From Chloroflexota bacterium (lineage in GTDB: Bacteria > Chloroflexota > Dehalococcoidia > UBA2979), in the NCBI GenBank assembly GCA_003670575.1, contig QWRD01000003.1, forward strand, positions 61,149 through 125,148: a stretch of DNA of 64,000 nt, written 5' to 3'. The notes beneath the pieces are model-generated. The model saw only the letters and a list, made by a program, of their open reading frames with translations, searched no databases and was not told the origin of the DNA. Position numbers and translations under genes: made by a program. This document shows positions 18,294 through 26,386 of this stretch, piece by piece (position 1 is the stretch's first letter; each line of letters begins with the position of its first letter).

Positions 18294-19648
18294 CCACAAT
18301 CGACGAGGCGACGATCGCTGGGCTGGTGCAGCAGGACCTCGCGCACCTGATCCATCCGCAGTACTACGCGCCCGAGCACGGCAACCCGGTGATCTTCGAT
18401 CACGGCGAGGGTGTCTGGCTCACGGACGTACGCGGCAAGCGGTACATCGACGCGCTGTCATCGCTCTGGAATGTCGCGGTGGGTCACGGCCGGACGGAGC
18501 TGGCGGACGCGGCGGCCGAGCAGATGCGCAAGCTCGCGTTCTCCAACTCGTACACCGGGTTCTCGAACGTCCCCGCCATCCAGCTCGCGGCGAAGGTGAG
18601 CGAACTGGTCTACGACAACCTCGAAGGCGTGTTCTTCACGAACTCGGGGTCGGAGTCCAACGAAGGCGCGTTCAAGGCTGCTCGATTCTTCTGGAACCTG
18701 CGCGGACGACCCTCGAAGGTGAAGATCATCGCCCGGGAGCGCGCGTACCACGGCGGCACGCTGACGACGACGGCGATGACAGGGCTGCCGGCGTTCTGGA
18801 AGTACTTCGGTCCGTTCTCGGGCGATGTGGTGCATACGGCGAAGCCAGTGGCGCTGGAATGCGACTGCACCCCGAACACCGATGGTGAGTGCGGCCACTG
18901 GCTGGAGGCGGCGATCCTGCGCGAGGGTGCCGACACCGTCGCGGCCTTCATCGCGGAGCCCGTGAAGGGTGCCGGCGGCGTGTGGACGCCCTCTGACGAC
19001 TACTTCCGCGTCATCCGCGAGATCTGCGACCGCTACGAGGTGCTGTTCATCGCCGACGAGGTGATCACCGGCTTTGGCCGCACCGGCCGCTGGTTCGCGC
19101 TCGAGCGCTTCGGCGTGCAGCCGGACATCCTCAGCATCGCGAAGGCGATCACGTCGGGCTACGTGCCGATGGGTGCGTTCATCGTGAGCGCAGAGATCAT
19201 GGAAGCGCTGCAGACACTGCCGACCGAGTCCCGGTTCATGCACGCGTACACCAACAGTGCACACCCGACTGCTGCGGCGGTCGGGCTGCGCAACCTCCGC
19301 ATCATGGAGGAAGAGCACCTGGTCGAGAATGCGGCTGCGATGGGTGACCGGCTGGGCGACGGCCTGCGTCGAGCGCTCGGCGGGCAGGGCCACGTCGCGA
19401 ACATCCGCAACCTCGGCCTGATCGCTGGCTTCACGCTGGTGGCGGACGCCGAGCGCGGGACCCCGTACGAGGCAGCGCAGGGCATCGGTCGGCAGGTCGC
19501 CACGCACATGCGGGAGCAGGGGCAGGTGATCACGCGGTTCGTCGGCGACCAGATCGTCTTGGCGCCGCCGCTGGTGATCCGCCCGGAGGAGATCGACCAC
19601 ATCGTTGGCGCCATCGAGGCGGCAGTACGCGCGGTGACCGCCGGGTAG
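18290..19648 (+). CDS. Class III (omega) aminotransferase
   Basis: This PLP enzyme of 452 residues belongs to the fold type I class III group, which moves terminal amino groups from donors such as beta-alanine, taurine or putrescine to a keto acid, usually pyruvate. Visible motifs are the phosphate-binding NSGSESNEGAFKAARFF, ARERAYHGGT, the cofactor Asp in FIADEVITGFGRTG and the Schiff-base lysine in SIAKAITSGYVPMGA. An extra Cys-bearing insert (ECDCTPNTDGECGH) lies near residue 198. The start overlaps the murE-like stop by ATGA, suggesting linked production. The substrate is unknown. Confidence 0.85.
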   Translation: MTTIDEATIAGLVQQDLAHLIHPQYYAPEHGNPVIFDHGEGVWLTDVRGKRYIDALSSLWNVAVGHGRTELADAAAEQMRKLAFSNSYTGFSNVPAIQLAAKVSELVYDNLEGVFFTNSGSESNEGAFKAARFFWNLRGRPSKVKIIARERAYHGGTLTTTAMTGLPAFWKYFGPFSGDVVHTAKPVALECDCTPNTDGECGHWLEAAILREGADTVAAFIAEPVKGAGGVWTPSDDYFRVIREICDRYEVLFIADEVITGFGRTGRWFALERFGVQPDILSIAKAITSGYVPMGAFIVSAEIMEALQTLPTESRFMHAYTNSAHPTAAAVGLRNLRIMEEEHLVENAAAMGDRLGDGLRRALGGQGHVANIRNLGLIAGFTLVADAERGTPYEAAQGIGRQVATHMREQGQVITRFVGDQIVLAPPLVIRPEEIDHIVGAIEAAVRAVTAG

Positions 19649-19703
19649 TTCGAACGCGATACCCGCCCTTGTGCCACAAGAATTGATGCGATGCTTGAGC
19701 GGA

Positions 19704-19733
19704 TTGACAGGCTGCGATCGTAATAGTTATTGT
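19704..19733 (+). promoter_or_regulatory. Predicted promoter of the micro-ORF unit
   Basis: A consensus -35 box TTGACA (19704-19709) is followed after 18 bases by TATTGT (19728-19733), a 4/6 match to the -10 box. Transcription would begin near 19740, about 20 bases before the micro-ORF. Confidence 0.5.
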
Positions 19734-19759
19734 GGTTCTCAAGAAGGGAGGTGATGCCT

Positions 19760-19828
19760 GTGTCCGACGATAGTCATACGGCGAGGGGCTTGGCCCGTGG
19801 CATTCTTTCGGAGGTGCACTCGCGCTAG
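19760..19828 (+). CDS. Candidate micro-ORF, 22 residues
   Basis: A short frame starting at GTG (19760) or at the in-phase ATG (19754) encodes about 22-24 residues beginning (M)SDDSHTARGLARG and ends in TAG at 19828. It has a near-perfect ribosome site (AAGGGAGGTGAT) and sits alone between its own promoter and a strong hairpin terminator. I recognise no family. It could be a real small protein, a leader peptide or a regulatory RNA that includes a ribosome site. The unit does not run into the next gene, which argues against simple attenuation. Confidence 0.4.
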   Translation: MSDDSHTARGLARGILSEVHSR

Positions 19829-19850
19829 GCCCTTTGCTACGTGACGTGAC

Positions 19851-19885
19851 GAGCGCCCCGGCATCCGCCGGGGCGCTCACTTTTC
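19851..19885 (+). terminator. Intrinsic terminator of the micro-ORF unit
   Basis: A perfect 12-bp GC-rich stem (GAGCGCCCCGGC paired with GCCGGGGCGCTC) with a 4-base loop is followed by ACTTTTCT. It lies 22 bases after the micro-ORF stop and is the only hairpin in the window with a clear T-run. Confidence 0.8.
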
Positions 19886-20060
19886 TCCCTGCATGTTCCT
19901 TTCCCAGCTGGTTTGACCTCCCTCGATCTCCCCACCTCATATTCCGCACCGCTTCGCCGTCGGGCTGCAGATCGTGCGCGTTTCCAAGCGCATTGAATCC
20001 ATCCGATGCCGGGGCGTCGTAGCAATATTGCGTCATCCTCGTTTCGTCATTGCGAGTCAT

Positions 20061-20633
20061 ATGGCAACCACTGTTCAGTCCGCTTCACGATCTCTTCTCA
20101 CGCTCCTGGCTGGCGCAGCGATGCTGACCGCCTGTGGCATCGGCAAGAGCGCGCCGGAGACGACACGCCCAGCCGCGATCCCGTCCACGCTTCCGACGGT
20201 CTCGGCGACGGCCACCGCACCATCGAGGCTGGCGGCAGGGGGCGTGGTGCAGATCCGCGATGGTGGCGCGCTGGGGAAGGTGCTCGTCGATGGCGCTGGC
20301 ATGACCTTGTACACCTTCGCCCTCGATACGCCCGGCAACGGGAAGAGTGCTTGCAGCGGGGCCTGCATCGCAGCCTGGCCGGCGGTGCCCGCCACCACGA
20401 TTGCGGAGAAGCTCGATGGTGCCGCGGCATCACTCGCCCTGATCACGCGAGACGACGGCGCCAAGCAGGTCACGTACGGCGGTCGTCCGCTGTATCGCTT
20501 CGCAGGTGACCGTGCACCCGGCGACGTGAAGGGAAACGGCGTGAACGGGTTCGGTGGACTGTGGACCGTCAGCACGCCCAGTGGTTCCGGAGCAACATCC
20601 ACACCCGGCGCGGTCGGCGAGATCGGGTACTAG
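20061..20633 (+). CDS. Lipoprotein with two secreted repeats of unknown function (COG4315-like)
   Basis: The 190-residue protein has a lipoprotein signal peptide with a lipobox LTAC (C25), a Thr/Pro/Ser-rich spacer and two repeats of the COG4315/Lipoprotein_15 kind: GAGMTLYTFALDTPGNGKSAC with CSGACIAAWP, and GGRPLYRFAGDRAPGD with GFGGLWTV. Members are secreted and probably surface-bound; their role is not known, although a link to redox or metal stress has been suggested for some. No good ribosome site precedes the ATG at 20061, chosen because it starts the signal peptide. It follows the micro-ORF unit. Confidence 0.8.
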   Translation: MATTVQSASRSLLTLLAGAAMLTACGIGKSAPETTRPAAIPSTLPTVSATATAPSRLAAGGVVQIRDGGALGKVLVDGAGMTLYTFALDTPGNGKSACSGACIAAWPAVPATTIAEKLDGAAASLALITRDDGAKQVTYGGRPLYRFAGDRAPGDVKGNGVNGFGGLWTVSTPSGSGATSTPGAVGEIGY

Positions 20634-20761
20634 AGGTTGAGCACTTCCGGTCGTCTTGTCCGGAAGTCGTCAGGTTTAAGCCGTCGCCGCTGAGCTGTCG
20701 CTCATGGATGCTGACAGGGTGAGTTTTAGATGGATTCGCCTGGAGGAGTTCGAGGCATACC

Positions 20762-21541
20762 ATGCGGTTTGACGTACAGGCGTACCGAGACCGCATCACT
20801 ACCGAATCGGTTGGTGCGAACATCGTTGTCCGCGATGTGACCTCGTCGACGATGGACGATGCGCGAGCGGGATCTGCCGCAGGAGGCGTGTCCGGCACCG
20901 CGTACGTCGCGGATCAGCAGACCGCAGGCCGAGGGCGCTTCGGGCGGCCGTGGGCATCCAGCTGCGACGGGTTGTACGTCACCTATCACCTGCGCGTCCC
21001 CGAGTCGCCCGCGGTGCCGTTGTATGGCGTCGCCGCCGCGCTGGCCGTGTCCGACGCCATTCGCGAAGTCGCGCGGCTGACCACCGATCTGAAGTGGCCG
21101 AACGACGTGCTTGCGCAGGGCAGGAAGATCGCGGGGATTCTCGCGGAGGCGGTGCACCGCGGTGAGGTCGATATCTTCATCGGCATCGGCGTGAACGTCG
21201 GCGTGGGGGCGGTCCCCACTGAGCTGTCCGCCATCGCCACCAGCATCGAGGGCGAAGTCCCCGCTGCCACGCCATCACGCGAGGATCTATTGGTGGCTCT
21301 TTCCGCGGCGCTGGAGCGGCACAGCGGCCAGTTGGTCCGCTCGCCAGCCATCCTGGTGGAGGAATGGCGCCAGCGGCTGGTCACACTGCGCCACCGTGTC
21401 CGGCTGACCTCCTCCTCGGCGCAGGCGGGCGATGTGCACGAAGGCGAGGCGGTCGATGTCTCGCCGCGCGGCGAGCTGGTGGTGCGACTGGATAGCGGCG
21501 TGCTGGCCTCGTTCGCGGCCGGCGACGTCACCATGGCGTAG
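20762..21541 (+). CDS. birA: Biotin--[acetyl-CoA-carboxylase] ligase
   Basis: BirA activates biotin with ATP and attaches it to the biotin carrier domains of carboxylases. The 259-residue protein has the biotinyl-AMP loop GRGRFGR and KWPNDVL followed by KIAGIL, with the small SH3-like C-terminal domain at the end (about 210-258). The N-terminal repressor helix-turn-helix of bifunctional BirA is absent, so it should not act as a transcriptional regulator. GAGG lies 6 bases before the ATG. It precedes the histidine operon but a 343-base gap separates them. Confidence 0.94.
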   Translation: MRFDVQAYRDRITTESVGANIVVRDVTSSTMDDARAGSAAGGVSGTAYVADQQTAGRGRFGRPWASSCDGLYVTYHLRVPESPAVPLYGVAAALAVSDAIREVARLTTDLKWPNDVLAQGRKIAGILAEAVHRGEVDIFIGIGVNVGVGAVPTELSAIATSIEGEVPAATPSREDLLVALSAALERHSGQLVRSPAILVEEWRQRLVTLRHRVRLTSSSAQAGDVHEGEAVDVSPRGELVVRLDSGVLASFAAGDVTMA

Positions 21542-21884
21542 CGCCGCTGTCGTCCGCCTCCTTGACCCTCGACGCGGGCACTTCTAGGCTCGATGGCACG
21601 ATGTCGGCACAGACGCTGGCCGCCGCCGCGCATACTGCGCATACGCATTGACAGCATCCGCTGCCGCCTCGAGGCTGTCTGCACCGACCGCTCCGATAGT
21701 CCGGAACCGATAGGTGACAGCCACACGCCGCGGCGGCGACGCTCGCGGCGTTTTCACGTGTCTGCGGGCGCGCCTCGATCTGACATCGACGGCCGACAAT
21801 CGCTCGGTCTGACGGGTACGGAGGCCTACAATCTCAAGCGGACTCTCACACGGAACGCCGAACGGGATCACGAAGGGCGGCACC
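21542..21884. other. Intergenic region upstream of the histidine operon
   Basis: This 343-base stretch separates birA from hisZ. It may hold the operon promoter: TTGACC at 21562-21567 with TAGGCT 17 bases later (3/6 match), and a TACAAT box near 21827 without a good -35 partner. I see no T-box or histidine-rich leader peptide, so there is no evidence for classical his attenuation. Confidence 0.4.
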
Positions 21885-22883
21885 ATGCTCGACGACGGGC
21901 TGCGCAGCCGAGGCATGCGCGACCTGGGCCCGGAGGCGATGCGCCGGTTCCGCGCCGCCGAGCGCGTATTTCTCGACGTGGCTGGGGCGCGGCGATACCA
22001 GGAGATCCGCACGCCCACCATCGAGCCACTGCACCTGTTTACCGCGACATCGGCGCTCTCGCCGCAGTTGTTGGATCGCGTCTACTCATTCCTCGACTGG
22101 GACGGGTGGAGCGGGGAGCGTGTCGTGTTGCGCCCGGACGGCACCGTGCCGGCCGCGCGGTGGTACGAGCAGCGCTGGCAGACCGCAGAGCCCGCGCGCC
22201 TGTGCTACGTCCAGCAGGTGTACCGCTTTGAAGCCGGCGAGGGTGAGCGCGAGCGCTGGCAGTGCGGAGTGGAGCTGTTTGGACTCCCCGCCCTGGAGGC
22301 GGATGCAGAACTGCTGCTGCTCGCGCGCGATCTGCTCGTCGCGATTGGCGGGCGCGAGCTGCGCTTCGAGCTGTCGCACGCTGGCCTGATCCGCGCCGTG
22401 CTGGAGGCTGCGGGACTCGACCCCGCCGAGCGCGCCGAAGTGAACGAGCGCCTGCTGAACGCCGACCCGGAGCGTGCGTTGGCCGTCGCGGCGGAGCTCG
22501 CCGCCCGCTTCCCGGCGGGTTCGGCGGCGCTCCGCCTGCTTTGCAGCGTGGACGGCACCGGTGCTGGCTACCTGCAGAACCTGCGTGCCGCATTGCTGCC
22601 TGTCGTGCCGACTATTTCGACGGCGCTGGATGAGTTGCAGGCTGCGGCTGCCGCGCTGGACGCGGCGGGCAACGCGTATCGACTGGTTCCGACGACTGCG
22701 AGCAACATCGAGTACTACACCGGGCTCACGTTCCGGCTGCTGGCGGATGGCACGGAGTGCATGAGCGGCGGCCGGTACGACGGTCTGGGCGAGGCCATAG
22801 GCGGGCGGGCCGTGCCGGCATCTGGCTTCGGCGCGGATCTGCTGCGGCTCGCGGCAATCCTCGCAGGCGACGAGCCACGATGA
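21885..22883 (+). CDS. hisZ: ATP phosphoribosyltransferase regulatory subunit HisZ
   Basis: HisZ is a paralogue of histidyl-tRNA synthetase without aminoacylation activity; it binds the short form of HisG and is needed for its activity and feedback control. The 332-residue protein has the class II synthetase core (RDLGPEAMRRFRAAERVF, the LRPDGTVPAAR motif 2 region, and YYTGLTFRLLADG with GGRYDGLG) and ends where the anticodon-binding domain would begin. It overlaps the HisG start by ATGA, so the two subunits are translationally coupled. The call from HisS is decided by length and context. Confidence 0.92.
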   Translation: MLDDGLRSRGMRDLGPEAMRRFRAAERVFLDVAGARRYQEIRTPTIEPLHLFTATSALSPQLLDRVYSFLDWDGWSGERVVLRPDGTVPAARWYEQRWQTAEPARLCYVQQVYRFEAGEGERERWQCGVELFGLPALEADAELLLLARDLLVAIGGRELRFELSHAGLIRAVLEAAGLDPAERAEVNERLLNADPERALAVAAELAARFPAGSAALRLLCSVDGTGAGYLQNLRAALLPVVPTISTALDELQAAAAALDAAGNAYRLVPTTASNIEYYTGLTFRLLADGTECMSGGRYDGLGEAIGGRAVPASGFGADLLRLAAILAGDEPR

Positions 22884-24307
22884 CCGCCGCGAACATGAGC
22901 GGCACGATCCGCGTCGCGCTTCCGCGCGGCGAGTTGCGCGATGCACTCGCGGCGCAGCTCGCGGCCATCGGTTTCGTCCCCGAGGGGTACGGCGAGGGCT
23001 CTCGTGCGTACCGCTTCAGCGTTACCGGCATGCCCGAGGTGTTGGTGCGCGTGTTCTCCGACCGCGACATTCCGATCCAGGTCGCGCTGGGCCAGTACGA
23101 CCTCGGAATCACTCGACGTGCGTGGATGGACGAATTGTTGGTGCGCCACCGGCACGACTCGATCGTCCCATTGCGCGCGCTCGACCTCGGCGCGGAGCGC
23201 ATCGTCGCGGCGGGGACGCCGGGCGTTGACCTCCAGCGGCTGGCCGGTAGCGGCGTCGTACGTGTTGCCACCGAGTACCCGCAACTCGCGACCCGCTACC
23301 TCAACCGGCTGCGCATCCCTTCCTACCGGCTCTTCGAGGTGTGGGGCACCGCCGAGGCATGGCCGCCCGACGACGCCGACCTCGCGATCCTGCCGGAGGC
23401 CGCGGCGCTGGCGGAGGGCCTCGTCTCGGTGGGCACGGTGCACGACGGATCCGCATGGCTCATCGGCAATCGGACTGCGCTCGCGCAGCGTGACCTGGGC
23501 TCAGTCCTCGAGAGGCTGCTGCGATTGCCTGGAGGTGTCGCCGAGGGCGGCCCCACCGAGCCAGCGGCGCTTCAGGTGGCTCGTGTACTGACCGTTCGGG
23601 ACGTGCTCCCGCGGCAGACCTTGCGCATCGCTGTGCCGGATGGCCACGCGCAGCGTCACACGGCCGCCAACCTCGCGGACGCCGGGATCACGTTCGAGGG
23701 CTACACCGCCACTGCGGCTGTGCGCCGCCCCACCTCATCGATTCCTGACGTCGAGGTGAAGGTGATGCGCCCGCAGGACATGCCTGCCGCGGTAGCGACC
23801 GGCGCGTTCGACCTCGCCCTGACCGGGCGTGACTGGCTTGCTGCTCACCTGGCCACCTATCCCAGCTCGCCGGTGCACGAACTGGCGGACCTGCGCCGCA
23901 GCCGGTATTCGCTGGGCGCAGTGGTGCCGGAGGCGCTGCCGGCCGCGAACATCGCTGAGGCTCTTGCCTACTGGCGTCGCGACGATCCTCGGCGGCCGAT
24001 CCGCGTCGCCTCGGAATACGTCGCGCTCGCGGACCAGTACGCGCGGACGCGGCGGTTGGGTCGCTACGTGGTGGTACCGATCGCCGGGGCGTCCGAGGGG
24101 TTCGTTCCCGACGATGCTGAGATCCTGATCGAGGGCTCCGAGACCGGAACGACGCTGCGCGCGAATCAACTGCACATGATCGACGTGATCATGGAATCGA
24201 CGAACTGCGCCATCGGTGCGATCGCGCGCCCGGAGGGGCGTCGCGGCGAGTTGCGCGACGAGATCGTGGCGCGGCTCAGTCGTGCTGCGGAGATGGTGAG
24301 TGCATAG
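22880..24307 (+). CDS. hisG: ATP phosphoribosyltransferase, tandem fusion of two HisG modules
   Basis: HisG joins ATP and PRPP in the first step of histidine synthesis. Short-form HisG is one module of about 200-215 residues, but this 475-residue protein holds two in a row. Module 1 (about 9-213) keeps the N-terminal LPRGEL motif, YDLGITRRAWMDEL and a RVATEYPQLATRYL segment, but has lost the PRPP loop (LAILPEAAALAEGL). Module 2 (about 246-472) has an altered N-terminal motif (VPDGHA) and a canonical PRPP loop EILIEGSETGTTLRANQL. The catalytic and accessory sites may be split between modules. Coupled to hisZ by ATGA. An ATG at 22895 is a possible later start. Confidence 0.88.
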   Translation: MTAANMSGTIRVALPRGELRDALAAQLAAIGFVPEGYGEGSRAYRFSVTGMPEVLVRVFSDRDIPIQVALGQYDLGITRRAWMDELLVRHRHDSIVPLRALDLGAERIVAAGTPGVDLQRLAGSGVVRVATEYPQLATRYLNRLRIPSYRLFEVWGTAEAWPPDDADLAILPEAAALAEGLVSVGTVHDGSAWLIGNRTALAQRDLGSVLERLLRLPGGVAEGGPTEPAALQVARVLTVRDVLPRQTLRIAVPDGHAQRHTAANLADAGITFEGYTATAAVRRPTSSIPDVEVKVMRPQDMPAAVATGAFDLALTGRDWLAAHLATYPSSPVHELADLRRSRYSLGAVVPEALPAANIAEALAYWRRDDPRRPIRVASEYVALADQYARTRRLGRYVVVPIAGASEGFVPDDAEILIEGSETGTTLRANQLHMIDVIMESTNCAIGAIARPEGRRGELRDEIVARLSRAAEMVSA

Positions 24308-24308
24308 C

Positions 24309-25055
24309 ATGCCCTCGATTGCCTCGCACCTGGCTGGCGCTCGGTTGCTCGGCGATCGTGTCGCACACCGCGACATCGACAATGACCGCGGGTCGTTCTA
24401 CCTCGGCGCCACCGCGCCGGATGTGCGTATCATCACGCGCCGCGACCGCGAGGACACGCACTTCTACACGCTCGACGAACTCGATCACCAGGACTCGATC
24501 GCCAGGATGTTCGCCGCCCACCCGCGGCTGCGCGATACACCGCAACTGGACGTGCCGACGCGCGCCTTCATGGCGGGATACCTCACGCACCTGGTGATGG
24601 ATCAGCAATACATCGAGCGCATCTACCGCGAGCACTTCGGTGCAAGTGGGACACTGGGCGACGACACGCGTCGTGACCTGTTGGATCGCGTGCTGCAGTA
24701 CGAGATCGACCGCCGCGAGCGCGAGGATGGGCGCATGTCCGACATCCGCGAGGCGTTGGCCGCATGCAGCGTCGACGCTGAGATCGAGATGATCCAGCGG
24801 GAGACCCTGCTCCGTTGGCGCGACGTGGTACTGGACATCGCGTCTCACCCGCCGACGTGGGAGCGCTTTGCATACATGGCGGGACGGCACCTCGCCGGCC
24901 TGCGTGGCGACGAGCGTGCGCTGGAGCAGTTCTACCGCGACTTGCCCGACCTGCTGAATGAGACGATGGACCACGTGACTGAGGCGAAGGTGCGCGAATT
25001 CCTGGAGCAGACGATCGACGAGGCAACAGAGCGCGTGCGGGAGTACCTGCGATGA
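24309..25055 (+). CDS. Zinc-dependent phospholipase C-like family protein, function unknown
   Basis: The 248-residue all-helical protein resembles the zinc-dependent phospholipase C/S1-P1-like family: HLAGARLLGDR near the start, FYLGATAPDVR, then THFYTLDELDHQD and AGYLTHLVMDQQYIERIYREHFG, giving several His and Asp residues spaced as metal ligands. There is no signal peptide, so it is probably cytoplasmic, unlike true phospholipases. It sits inside the histidine operon, one base after hisG and overlapping hisD by ATGA, so it is co-expressed. A role in histidine synthesis is not known; phosphatase or hydrolase activity is possible. Confidence 0.65.
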   Translation: MPSIASHLAGARLLGDRVAHRDIDNDRGSFYLGATAPDVRIITRRDREDTHFYTLDELDHQDSIARMFAAHPRLRDTPQLDVPTRAFMAGYLTHLVMDQQYIERIYREHFGASGTLGDDTRRDLLDRVLQYEIDRREREDGRMSDIREALAACSVDAEIEMIQRETLLRWRDVVLDIASHPPTWERFAYMAGRHLAGLRGDERALEQFYRDLPDLLNETMDHVTEAKVREFLEQTIDEATERVREYLR

Positions 25056-26386
25056 GCCCTGCACTGCGCATCACCATTGGTGGAGAGGCGGCGCGCGCCG
25101 GGGTGCTACGTCGCGACATGTTGCGTGACGCCGTACTGCCGGCCGCGATGCAAGCCTCGATCGCCGCGACGTTCGGCGCACCGCTGACCGCTGCCGAGGC
25201 GGTAGCGCGCATCATCGCCGACGTTCGCGCGGACGGGGACGCCGCGGTGCGCCGCTACTCGCAACGCTTCGATGGTTCCGCAGACGCGCCGATGGAAGTC
25301 ACCCCCGCCGAGTTCGACCTCGCGTTCACGCAGGTCGCGCCGGAGCTGCTCGCGGCGGTGGAGTTGATGGTGGCGCGCGTGCGTGCGTTCCACGCGGTGC
25401 AGCGTGAGCACGGGCCGCAGGCGTTCAGCGCGAACGGGCTCGGCATGATCGTGCGGCCGATCCAGCGTGCGGGTATCTACATGACGGGCAATGTCGCCGT
25501 ACTGCCCTCGTCCGTCGTGCACACCGCGGTGCCGGGCGTGGTTGCCGGCGTGCCGGACCTCATCGGTGTCACCGCTGCGCGTGAGGACGGATCGGTGCAC
25601 CCGCTGAAGCTCGTCGCCGCACGGCTGGCCGGCGTGCAGCGGGTGTTCCGCGCCTCCGGCGCACAGGCGATCGCTGCGCTGGCGTTTGGGACGGAATCGA
25701 TTCCGCGCGTAGACAAGGTGTTCGGGCCGGGCAACCTGTTCGTGACACTCGCAAAGCAGCAGTTGTATGGCCTCGTGGGCATCGATGCGGTGTACGGGCC
25801 GACCGAGACAGTCGTGCTCGCGGACGACTCCGCGGCACCCGATCTGTGCGCCGCCGACCTGCTGGCGCAGGCGGAGCACGACGTGCTGGCGCGCCCGATC
25901 CTGATCACCACCAGCGAGGCGCACGCGCACGCCGTCGCGGCGGAGGTGGACCGCCAGCTCGCGACCCTCGAGCGCGGCGTGATCGCGCGCCAGGCGATCG
26001 AGCGGGGCGGCGGGGTGGTGGCCGCGCACCTCGACGAGGCAATCGCGCTCGCGAACGAGTTCGCGCCGGAGCACCTGTGCCTGCTGGTGCGTGACGCGGA
26101 CGGTGTGCTCCCTCGTGTGGAGAACGCGGGCGGTATCTTCGTGGGCGAGGACTCGCCAGAGGTACTGGGTGACTACGTGGCCGGACCCAGTCACGTGATG
26201 CCGACCGGTGGGGCGGCACGATTCGCTTCGCCGCTGTCGGTGATGGATTTCTTGAAGGTGACGTCGACGATTGCGTTGACCGCGGACGACCTGCGTACGA
26301 TCGGCCCGGCCGCCGCCATGCTCGCGCGCGCCGAGGGTCTGACCGCGCACGCGCGCTCGATCGAGTTGCGGTTGGAGGGGCGCTGA
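25052..26386 (+). CDS. hisD: Histidinol dehydrogenase
   Basis: HisD carries out the last two oxidations of histidine synthesis, histidinol to histidine with NAD. The 444-residue protein has the family marks RVRAFHAVQREHG, RAGIYMTGNVAVLPSSVVHTA, the zinc-site region KVFGPGNLFVTLAKQQ with QAEHD, and NEFAPEHLCLLV near 335-346. It overlaps the upstream gene by ATGA and the downstream hisC by TGATG. The protein begins with a few residues before the usual core and is normal in length. Confidence 0.96.
   Translation: MSPALRITIGGEAARAGVLRRDMLRDAVLPAAMQASIAATFGAPLTAAEAVARIIADVRADGDAAVRRYSQRFDGSADAPMEVTPAEFDLAFTQVAPELLAAVELMVARVRAFHAVQREHGPQAFSANGLGMIVRPIQRAGIYMTGNVAVLPSSVVHTAVPGVVAGVPDLIGVTAAREDGSVHPLKLVAARLAGVQRVFRASGAQAIAALAFGTESIPRVDKVFGPGNLFVTLAKQQLYGLVGIDAVYGPTETVVLADDSAAPDLCAADLLAQAEHDVLARPILITTSEAHAHAVAAEVDRQLATLERGVIARQAIERGGGVVAAHLDEAIALANEFAPEHLCLLVRDADGVLPRVENAGGIFVGEDSPEVLGDYVAGPSHVMPTGGAARFASPLSVMDFLKVTSTIALTADDLRTIGPAAAMLARAEGLTAHARSIELRLEGR

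Noticed and set aside
21542..21884. A his leader or T-box upstream of hisZ
   Set aside because: There is no run of His codons and no T-box core motif in the spacer.
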